Origin: Prolixibacteraceae bacterium
Lineage (GTDB): Bacteria > Bacteroidota > Bacteroidia > Bacteroidales > Prolixibacteraceae
NCBI GenBank assembly: GCA_003516705.1
Contig: DPCJ01000046.1
Coordinates: forward strand, 1 to 11,586
DNA length: 11,586 nucleotides
Direction: 5' to 3'
Both the position numbers and the translations under genes were made by a program. The notes under the pieces were generated by a model, which saw only the letters and a program-made list of their open reading frames with translations, had not been told where the DNA came from and made no database searches. Every line of letters begins with the position of its first letter. Position 1 is the stretch's first letter. Shown here in pieces: positions 5,269 through 11,586 of the stretch.

Positions 5269-8200
5269 TTATGTAACATTCGATTTCAGTTTATTCACCA
5301 AATCAGGGAATTCGTTGATTTTCTTTTCAATAACATCAATGTCAAATGATTGTAATCCCATGTTGAGTTCGGTACAATATTGCAAAATTACTTTGCAAGA
5401 GTATTGAAATCCCAGTTCTGAAAGCTGGTTCTTGAACTCTTCAATTTCATAAATAACCAGGCTGTTTTTGATTCTTTCCCATTTTTGCTGAAATCTATTT
5501 TCGATTTCAAAGATTATCTCTGGCAGAATAAGAATTTTTTCCGGAGTAATTTCTGAATCAATTTCAATTAAATTTTCGTTGTCTGATTCGCTGAGCACAT
5601 AACTGAATTTCAGAAATTTGTAAAGTACAGCCTCTACATCGCGTTTAAATACGGGCTTTTGCAGGAAGCCATTGAATAATTGATCTATTTTATCGTTTGG
5701 AAGCCTGGCAACAGAAGCAGTAAATGCAATAACCGGTATTTTGGCAAGATTCTCGTTGTTTCTGATGTACTCAGTTACTTCGTAACCATTCATTCCGGGC
5801 ATTCTGATGTCCATGAAAATAATATCAGGCTTTTCGTGACTGAGTTTCGAGAGTGCTTCAGTTCCATCGGCCGCTTCAATAAATCTCACATTTTCCGATT
5901 CAATTAATTTTTTCAGAACAAGAATGTTGTAGCTGATGTCATCCACAATCATAATGGTGCAGGGCTCGAGTTTTCTGATTAGTTTTTCGTCAGGTTCATC
6001 CTGATTTCCTGATTCAACCTGAATCACTTTTATGTTGTTAAATGCAAGTGTGAACACAGTTCCTTTCCCCGGTTTACTAAGAAACGAAATTGAGCCGTTC
6101 AGTTTATTGAGTAATCCCTTAACAATTGCAAGACCAAGTCCGGTTCCACCGTATTCGCGATTACTTTGCCCGCTTTGCTGTGTAAACGATTCAAAAATCC
6201 GAAGTTGTTGGTCTTCTTCAATGCCAATACCAGTGTCTTCTATAATAATAATAAGTTTAACTGTGTCTGGTAATCCGGCATTTGCTGCATATGCGGCAAT
6301 GTGAATGAATCCCTTGGAGGTGAATTTTATGGCATTACTCACGAGGTTGAATATTACCTGGTAAAACCGGAGTTCGTCCATCAGGATGTATTCAGGGACC
6401 GATGGGTCGGTGCTGATTTGAAATGAGAGTCCTTTCTGATCGGCTTTTTGTTGAAACACCATTCTAATATCCGATATGATTTCGTGGTAACTCATGGGGT
6501 TGAGTTCGATTTCCATTTTTCCCGCTTCAATTTTTGAGAGGTCGAGAATATCGTTTAGCAGTGTGAGCAGGTTTTTACCGCTCATTAAAATGGTATTTAA
6601 GTAATCCTGGTGTTGTTTTATGGTTGTATTTTCGGCCAACCACTGGCTTAATCCAAGAATAGCGTTAAGTGGTGTCCTGATTTCGTGTGATACATTGGCT
6701 AAAAATTCTGATTTCGATTTTGATGCTTCTTCTGCCCTTGTTTTTGCAATCCTAAGTTGTTTCTCATGTTCGTGTTGCGCTGTTACATTTCTGATAATCA
6801 CCAAAATATCATTATCACTCAGTTTTATCATCCTTGATTCATAAAATTCGATGATTTCATGGTTAAGTGACTGAAATTCGAATTGATACAAACCCAATTG
6901 AAGAGTTTTTGCTATCGAAGCATAAAATTCCCGGGCAATTTTTTCATTAAATATGGTGTAAATTGAATCCGATTTATCACTTTTTAAAAGTGAAAAAAAA
7001 CTGAAATTCTGTGAAGATTTAAATGATTTTATAACTCCTGCCTGGTCAACCTGCATAATTGCATCAGGTATCGATTCTATAATCAGCCTGTTTTCGCGCT
7101 CACGGTTAATCAGTTCGGTCTGGATTTTATTCCGCTGAAAAGCATTTGACACAATACTGGCAACTGTGCGCAGCAATTCGACTTCCGACTTCGACCAATG
7201 TCTGTATGTTTCACATTCATCAAAACCGATAAATCCTTCAATTTTGGCCTTTGCAACCAATGGAAATACAATGATTGATTTAATATGTTGCGGTTCAAGT
7301 ATATCATAAATATCGACGGGTAACTCCGAGATGTTTTCTGAGAAAACCATTCCTTTGGTTTCGAGAAACATTTTCCACGATGGTATTATTTCGTATGGAA
7401 TATTTTGCAGTTCACTGATTTGAGGGGAGATATCAGCGTTACACCATTCGTAGGTGTTTGATGTGAATCTTCCATCGGCACTGTCTTCAAAAATATAAAC
7501 CCGGCTTGCCTGAACATGTTGCCCGATAATTTGCAGGGTTCTGTTTGTTCTTATTTCAAAATCTTCGAGTGAATTGTAGTTGAGCGAAATAACCGAGACA
7601 ATTTCCTGTTGTTTCAGGTTGTGGGCAATTTCATTTTCGTGGCGTTTACGTTCGGTTATATCAACCATCACACCCCGGATGCCAGTTATTTTGCCATCTT
7701 CTTCCATAGGCGAAATATTCGCCAATACAGGAAAAATTTCTCCTTCAGAGGTTATAGCATTGTATTCGCCCGAACTCGTTCCTCCGTTTTTGTGAATCCG
7801 TTGAATTTGTAGTTTAATTGTATCATGTATTTCATCGGGGAAAATTCTTAAAATATTAAACTTGTCGCCGTCAATATCCTGCAGGGTATAACCAAACCTG
7901 TTTAAAGCAAACTGATTGGAGTATGTAAGAAAACCATCTGAATTTACCTCACAAATCATTTCGGGTAAGAACCCGGTCAATTCCCTGTATCGTTTTTCGT
8001 TTTGTTCCAGGTTGATTTGGGCCAGTTTAAGTTGAGTAATATCGTGGGCAACGACTATTATTTCGTTAAAATCACAATCAATACCAGCATTTAAATACTG
8101 GTTATACCCGGTAATATCCTTGTTTTTTCTGATACAGGTTTTACATTTCGGACTAGAAAAATGAATACTCAAACCAATCCAGATGGTTTGCCTGGTAGCA

Positions 8201-8625
8201 TTTTCGAGCGGGAACTCGAAGTAGCTGATACAATTATGAAGTAAATATTGCCTGATAAAATGGAATTGTATTGTTTTCTTCATGTTTTCAGGTAAATAAT
8301 CCAGAATATTTTTACCCGTCATTTCGAATTGAGTAAGTCCGAACATTTGTTGAACCACCTGGTTTACAAAAATAACCCGGCCTTCCAAATCGATTCTGAA
8401 AATCATGTCGTTCATACTTTCTATCAGAAATTCATAATCTTTTTCAGCCATAATTGGTTTGCGGGAGCCTTCTTCAACCAAATCTCCGAGGTTCTGGTTC
8501 AATCTTTTAAGCTGTTCATTTGATTGCAACAACTCAAGCGTTTTTGCTTCAAGCAACTTTTCTGCTTCGATTCGGGCAGCACGTTCGTGTTCATATTTTT
8601 GGTTTAAAATGTCAGGGTCACTCAT
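5269..8625 (-). CDS. Soluble hybrid histidine kinase (PAS-PAS-GAF-PAS-HisKA-HATPase-REC), H-NOX partner
   Basis: A 1118-residue cytoplasmic sensor kinase with no membrane segment. In order: coiled coil (about 10-50, ERAARIEAEKLL); PAS1 (about 62-200) with an inserted segment holding C161, C164 and C184; PAS2 (about 210-325, ending VDITERK); GAF (about 345-500); PAS3 (about 508-618); HisKA with SHEIRTPLN, phosphorylated His647; HATPase with the N box around N764, DTGIGI at 797-802 and GGTGLGLAI at 826-834; receiver (890-1005) with D895/D896, phospho-acceptor D939 in MDIRMPG, T969 and K990. A C-terminal helical stretch (about 1035-1118) looks like the tail module of other hybrid kinases but has no candidate phospho-His. 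Its ATG overlaps the H-NOX stop by four bases (ATGA), so the two are translationally coupled and the H-NOX is the likely input. In characterised systems NO-bound H-NOX inhibits kinase activity; the sign here is not known. The downstream regulator is not in this window, so output passes through the fused receiver or an unlinked phosphorelay. Confidence 0.95.
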   Translation of the reverse strand: MSDPDILNQKYEHERAARIEAEKLLEAKTLELLQSNEQLKRLNQNLGDLVEEGSRKPIMAEKDYEFLIESMNDMIFRIDLEGRVIFVNQVVQQMFGLTQFEMTGKNILDYLPENMKKTIQFHFIRQYLLHNCISYFEFPLENATRQTIWIGLSIHFSSPKCKTCIRKNKDITGYNQYLNAGIDCDFNEIIVVAHDITQLKLAQINLEQNEKRYRELTGFLPEMICEVNSDGFLTYSNQFALNRFGYTLQDIDGDKFNILRIFPDEIHDTIKLQIQRIHKNGGTSSGEYNAITSEGEIFPVLANISPMEEDGKITGIRGVMVDITERKRHENEIAHNLKQQEIVSVISLNYNSLEDFEIRTNRTLQIIGQHVQASRVYIFEDSADGRFTSNTYEWCNADISPQISELQNIPYEIIPSWKMFLETKGMVFSENISELPVDIYDILEPQHIKSIIVFPLVAKAKIEGFIGFDECETYRHWSKSEVELLRTVASIVSNAFQRNKIQTELINRERENRLIIESIPDAIMQVDQAGVIKSFKSSQNFSFFSLLKSDKSDSIYTIFNEKIAREFYASIAKTLQLGLYQFEFQSLNHEIIEFYESRMIKLSDNDILVIIRNVTAQHEHEKQLRIAKTRAEEASKSKSEFLANVSHEIRTPLNAILGLSQWLAENTTIKQHQDYLNTILMSGKNLLTLLNDILDLSKIEAGKMEIELNPMSYHEIISDIRMVFQQKADQKGLSFQISTDPSVPEYILMDELRFYQVIFNLVSNAIKFTSKGFIHIAAYAANAGLPDTVKLIIIIEDTGIGIEEDQQLRIFESFTQQSGQSNREYGGTGLGLAIVKGLLNKLNGSISFLSKPGKGTVFTLAFNNIKVIQVESGNQDEPDEKLIRKLEPCTIMIVDDISYNILVLKKLIESENVRFIEAADGTEALSKLSHEKPDIIFMDIRMPGMNGYEVTEYIRNNENLAKIPVIAFTASVARLPNDKIDQLFNGFLQKPVFKRDVEAVLYKFLKFSYVLSESDNENLIEIDSEITPEKILILPEIIFEIENRFQQKWERIKNSLVIYEIEEFKNQLSELGFQYSCKVILQYCTELNMGLQSFDIDVIEKKINEFPDLVNKLKSNVT

Positions 8626-9167
8626 ATTGTATTTCTTTTAATTTTGAATCTTACTAATGTATGATCGTTGGCTAATGTTTGTTTTTTTATAGTTATTCCA
8701 ATCCTGTAATAATCAAAACACCCGATTATCAAACCTTCAGCAAAATAGTCCATTTTGAGCGAAGATTTATACATCATAACCGTTTCATCTTCATTTTTCG
8801 TCTCAGCTTTAAATGACGGAAGTTCTGCTTCGCGATATAATTTTAATACTTCTGCATGAATGGTGTTTTCGATGCTTTCAAGAAACTGAAACGGATCACC
8901 GTATGGTAAAATAAAATGACCAAATGATTGACTAAAAATATTAAATACATGCTCGCCAAACAACACAAATAATTGTTGCAATGGTCTTTCGGTTTTTGTG
9001 CTAACAGCATCTCCCAAAGCAAATAACTCTGAATGGTTATATGTACTTGTCGATGTGTATATGCCATTGCTTTCAGGCAATGTATTTAATAATAACTCAT
9101 CAACAAGCTCATAACCAAACTTTAATTCCACCATTTCCAGAAACTCCCTGAATATTTCTCCTTTCAT
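8622..9167 (-). CDS. H-NOX heme nitric-oxide sensor protein
   Basis: A 181-residue stand-alone H-NOX domain, the normal length for bacterial members. Family features are MKGEIFREFLEMVELKFG at the start, GIYTSTSTYNHSELFAL (35-51), FGEHVF (70-75), SFGHF (81-85), and FLESIENTIHAEVLKLY (95-111) with H104 as the proximal heme ligand. Pro117 (AELPSF) matches the conserved heme-distorting proline. The YxSxR motif that grips the heme propionates reads Y133-K-S135-S-L137, so the Arg is missing. Aligning ungapped with the Thermoanaerobacter domain as I recall it, the O2-stabilising tyrosine position holds Phe142, which suggests an NO-selective, non-O2-binding pocket (Tyr141 is adjacent). A strong AAAGG lies just before the ATG. 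It is the first gene of an operon with the hybrid kinase and is divergent from ugd. Confidence 0.95.
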   Translation of the reverse strand: MKGEIFREFLEMVELKFGYELVDELLLNTLPESNGIYTSTSTYNHSELFALGDAVSTKTERPLQQLFVLFGEHVFNIFSQSFGHFILPYGDPFQFLESIENTIHAEVLKLYREAELPSFKAETKNEDETVMMYKSSLKMDYFAEGLIIGCFDYYRIGITIKKQTLANDHTLVRFKIKRNTI

Positions 9168-9264
9168 TTTCCTTTAGGTCTGCAATTGTTTTTATCTGAT
9201 TTTTATTGCCGAAAATCGAAACTTAAATTAAGCAAAGAATAAAAGGCTGCAAAATATGAAAAGC

Positions 9265-9292
9265 CAAATATTTACGGATATAAAAATATTTG
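9265..9292. promoter_or_regulatory. 9-bp perfect inverted repeat, candidate operator upstream of H-NOX
   Basis: CAAATATTT (9265-9273) and AAATATTTG (9284-9292) are exact complements separated by 10 bp, an arm-centre spacing of 19 bp, close to two DNA turns. It sits about 100 bp upstream of the H-NOX start. The arms are pure AT except the outer C/G, so chance occurrence in this AT-rich tract is possible. Confidence 0.35.
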
Positions 9293-9469
9293 AAATTCAG
9301 CAACATGCAATTTTACTAACAGTTATAATAATTTTTATTTATGAAAAGTAAATCTTAATTTTATTTCAAAATTGAATCAATCAATCATGTAAATTATATT
9401 TTAGTGGTTGAATACAGAACACTGAAATTGATATTTTTTTTATTTTTTAAGCTGGTTTGATTTATAAAG

Positions 9470-9483
9470 TAATCAGCTGATTA
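9470..9483. promoter_or_regulatory. 14-bp perfect palindrome, candidate operator of ugd
   Basis: TAATCAGCTGATTA is self-complementary over all 14 positions and ends 24 bp before the ugd start codon. It is the only GC-containing perfect palindrome of this size that I saw in the divergent region. Its position just upstream of a weak -7-like TACATTTA (9485-9492) suits a binding site for a dimeric regulator. The regulator is unknown. Confidence 0.45.
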
Positions 9484-9507
9484 ATACATTTATTCAAAGT
9501 AATTATT

Positions 9508-10836
9508 ATGAAAATCGCAATTGTTGGAACCGGTTATGTAGGTTTGGTTTCGGGTACTTGTTTTGCAGAAACAGGTATTGATGTAGTTTGTGTTGATATT
9601 GACAAACGTAAAATCGATTTGTTGAACAATGGACATATTCCGATTTATGAGCCGGGGCTTGAAGATATTTATAAAAAGAACGTGGAAAAAGGCAGATTGA
9701 CATTTTCCACCAACCTGGCTGAAAATATTAAAGATACTGATGCTGTTTTTATTGCTGTTGGGACACCACCCGATGAAGATGGCAGCGCCGATTTAAAATA
9801 TGTTTTGGGAGTTGCACGCGAGATTGGTAAAAACATCGACCATTATATGGTAATTGTAACCAAAAGCACTGTGCCGGTTGGTACATCGGTTAAAGTGAAA
9901 AATGCCATTCTGGAAGAACTTAAAAAACGGGGAGTTGACATTCCGTTTGATGTGGCATCAAATCCTGAGTTTCTAAAAGAAGGCAGCGCTGTTGACGATT
10001 TTTTAAAACCCGACAGAATCGTAATTGGAACAGAATCGGACACGGCACAGAAAGTAATGAACCGGCTTTATAAACCATTTTTACTGAATGGCCACCCGAT
10101 ATTGTTTATGGATATTACCTCGTCGGAAATGACGAAATATGCAGCCAATTCGATGCTTGCAACAAAAATCAGTTTTATAAACGATATTGCCAACCTGTGC
10201 GAAATTGTGGGAGCCGATGTTGACGCAGTGCGCCGTGGTATTGGATCTGATGCCAGAATTGGCAATAAATTTATTTATCCGGGAACAGGTTACGGCGGTT
10301 CCTGCTTTCCGAAAGATGTTCAGGCGTTAGTGCGTACTGCCGATGAAAATGGCTATTCGCTTGAAATTCTTAAAGCAGTTGAATCGGTAAACTACCGGCA
10401 AAAAACAGTTTTATTTAGCAAAATTTATCGCCATTTCAACGGCGATTTGAAAGGAAAGAAATTTGCCATGTGGGGGTTGGCTTTTAAACCAAAAACCGAC
10501 GACATGCGAGAAGCACCATCGCTTGTTGTAATTGATAAACTGCTAGAAGCCGGTGCCACGGTTGTTGCATACGACCCGGTAGCCATGGAAGAGGGCAAAC
10601 GCATTTTAGGCGATAAAATTGAAATGGCCAAAGACGAATACGAAGCATGTATTGATGCCGATGCTGTAGTGCTTGTAACTGAATGGTCGGAATTTCGTTC
10701 GCCAAATTTCAGGGTGCTGCAAAAATTGCTGAAAAACAAACTGATTTTCGATGGCAGGAATATTTACGATCCGGTTGAAATGGCGGAGCAGGGATTTTCA
10801 TATTACGCGATAGGTAGAAAACCTGTAATAATTTAA
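9508..10836 (+). CDS. ugd: UDP-glucose 6-dehydrogenase
   Basis: A 442-residue NAD-dependent cytoplasmic enzyme that oxidises UDP-glucose twice to UDP-glucuronate. The N-terminal Rossmann motif is GTGYVGLVSG (7-16), with Asp30 at the end of strand 2 for NAD ribose binding. VGTPPDEDGSAD (84-95) and TKSTVPVGT (118-126) follow. The catalytic core shows EFLKEG (154-159), K210 and N214, and the active-site cysteine C266 in GTGYGGSCFPKD, with D270. The C-terminal UDP-binding domain shows WGLAFKPKTDDMREAPS (322-338). Length and motif spacing match the family exactly. The ATG at 9508 begins directly with the Rossmann strand, so the start is secure. The UDP-glucuronate decarboxylase gene starts 2 bp after the stop, so the pair forms one unit. 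Confidence 0.97.
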   Translation: MKIAIVGTGYVGLVSGTCFAETGIDVVCVDIDKRKIDLLNNGHIPIYEPGLEDIYKKNVEKGRLTFSTNLAENIKDTDAVFIAVGTPPDEDGSADLKYVLGVAREIGKNIDHYMVIVTKSTVPVGTSVKVKNAILEELKKRGVDIPFDVASNPEFLKEGSAVDDFLKPDRIVIGTESDTAQKVMNRLYKPFLLNGHPILFMDITSSEMTKYAANSMLATKISFINDIANLCEIVGADVDAVRRGIGSDARIGNKFIYPGTGYGGSCFPKDVQALVRTADENGYSLEILKAVESVNYRQKTVLFSKIYRHFNGDLKGKKFAMWGLAFKPKTDDMREAPSLVVIDKLLEAGATVVAYDPVAMEEGKRILGDKIEMAKDEYEACIDADAVVLVTEWSEFRSPNFRVLQKLLKNKLIFDGRNIYDPVEMAEQGFSYYAIGRKPVII

Positions 10837-10838
10837 AA

Positions 10839-11586
10839 ATGAAAAGGATATTGGTAACAGGTGGTGCGGGCTTTGTTGGCTCTCACCTTTGTGAATATTT
10901 ATTGGATCAGGGTAACGAGGTGATTTGTCTGGATAACTATTTCACAGGTAAAAAGGAAAAAATTGTTCATCTGCTCGATAACCGGTATTTCGAGTTGGTA
11001 AGGCACGATGTTACAATGCCATATTATATTGAAGTTGATGAGATTTACAACCTTGCCTGTCCGGCATCACCGGTTCATTACCAGTACAATCCCATTAAAA
11101 CCATAAAAACTTCGGTAATGGGAGCGATAAATATGCTGGGGCTGGCAAAGCGTATAAAGGCAAAAATTTTGCAGGCTTCCACCAGCGAAGTTTATGGCGA
11201 TCCTGAGTTGCACCCGCAACCCGAAAGTTATTGGGGACATGTAAACCCGATTGGAATCCGCTCATGTTACGATGAAGGTAAACGATGTGCCGAGTCGCTG
11301 TTTGTAAATTACAACCAGCAAAATAATGTCAGAATAAAGATTATCAGGATATTCAATACTTATGGCCCCAAAATGGAACCTGATGACGGGCGTGTTGTAT
11401 CAAATTTCATCGTTCAGGCTTTACAAGGAAAGGATATAACCATTTTTGGTTCAGGCGATCAAACAAGAAGTTTTCAGTATGTGAGCGATTTAGTGGATGG
11501 TATGGTGCGTATGATGGCAACCGACGATTCGTTTACCGGGCCTGTGAATATTGGAAATCCCGGTGAGTTTACCATGATTGAACTTG
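10839..11586 (+). CDS. uxs: UDP-glucuronate decarboxylase (UDP-xylose synthase), C-terminus cut by window end
   Basis: A short-chain dehydrogenase/reductase family protein, 249 residues visible. It begins with the NAD-binding motif TGGAGFVGSH (7-16), then D32 in the LDNYFTGKKE segment. ACPASPVHYQ (73-82), ASTSEVYGDP (113-122) with Thr115 and Glu117, and the catalytic pair Y144-x3-K148 (SCYDEGKR) follow. DGRVVSNFI (183-191) and QTRSFQYVSDLV (208-219) are characteristic of UDP-xylose synthases as opposed to dTDP-glucose dehydratases or UDP-glucose epimerases. It decarboxylates UDP-glucuronate to UDP-xylose and so uses the product of the gene just upstream. There is no N-terminal anchor, so it is cytoplasmic. 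About 60 residues should remain beyond the window. Being 2 bp from ugd it is certainly co-transcribed. Confidence 0.93.
   Translation, partial: MKRILVTGGAGFVGSHLCEYLLDQGNEVICLDNYFTGKKEKIVHLLDNRYFELVRHDVTMPYYIEVDEIYNLACPASPVHYQYNPIKTIKTSVMGAINMLGLAKRIKAKILQASTSEVYGDPELHPQPESYWGHVNPIGIRSCYDEGKRCAESLFVNYNQQNNVRIKIIRIFNTYGPKMEPDDGRVVSNFIVQALQGKDITIFGSGDQTRSFQYVSDLVDGMVRMMATDDSFTGPVNIGNPGEFTMIEL

Larger units (their letters stand above)
9168..9507. other. AT-rich divergent control region between H-NOX and ugd
   Basis: 340 bp with no open frame worth calling, very AT-rich from about 9240. It must carry the promoters of both the H-NOX/kinase operon (leftward) and ugd (rightward). I could not find a convincing TTTG...TAnnTTTG pair on either strand; partial matches are TACATTTA at 9485-9492 for ugd and TATTTTG (minus strand, near 9250) for H-NOX. 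Two symmetric sites, given separately, are the best operator candidates. Confidence 0.7.

Noticed and set aside
5269..5600. A functional HPt domain at the kinase C-terminus
   Set aside because: There is no histidine in the region, so it cannot accept phosphate in the usual way.

Overview
The window looks like a chromosomal segment from a Bacteroidota bacterium, probably class Bacteroidia. The evidence is the moderate-to-low GC content, A-rich start contexts, a CBM9-like/DUF5916 secreted protein start, a TPR lipoprotein, and intergenic DNA full of short degenerate tandem repeats. The order or genus cannot be fixed from sequence alone. No rRNA, tRNA, CRISPR array, insertion sequence or phage gene was seen.

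Layout. Positions 1-400 (minus strand) hold the N-terminal part of a secreted CBM9-like/DUF5916 protein. Positions 401-786 hold no gene but contain three repeat blocks: a 9-bp array, an imperfect inverted-repeat element and a 7-bp array. Positions 787-1461 (minus) encode a seven-helix membrane protein of unknown function. A 270-bp divergent spacer with a terminator-like hairpin follows. Positions 1732-2619 (plus) encode a TPR lipoprotein. The convergent spacer 2620-2852 carries an exact 8-bp array and a second 7-bp array of the same family as the first.

From 9167 down to 2853 everything reads on the minus strand in two blocks. The first block is an H-NOX heme nitric-oxide sensor whose stop codon overlaps (ATGA) the start of a 1118-residue soluble hybrid histidine kinase (coiled coil, PAS, PAS, GAF, PAS, HisKA, HATPase, receiver, helical tail). 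A probable intrinsic terminator follows it. The second block is a PAP2-family lipid phosphatase followed one base later by an ArnT/PMT-like membrane glycosyltransferase. This pair probably acts on lipid-linked sugars or lipid A at the inner membrane.

Divergent from the H-NOX gene, across an AT-rich 340-bp control region with a 14-bp perfect palindrome and a 9-bp inverted repeat, lie ugd (UDP-glucose 6-dehydrogenase) and, 2 bp later, a UDP-glucuronate decarboxylase cut by the window end. These two convert UDP-glucose to UDP-glucuronate and then UDP-xylose, precursors for capsule, exopolysaccharide or LPS.

The most interesting reading is a nitric-oxide sensing two-component module placed back-to-back with surface-polysaccharide precursor genes and upstream of an envelope lipid-modification pair. 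H-NOX control of biofilm is known in other bacteria; a link in this locus is inference. Details that stand out are an H-NOX with the Arg of its YxSxR heme-propionate motif replaced by Leu, a cysteine-containing insertion in the kinase's first PAS domain, and a kinase C-terminal helical domain lacking a phosphorylatable His.
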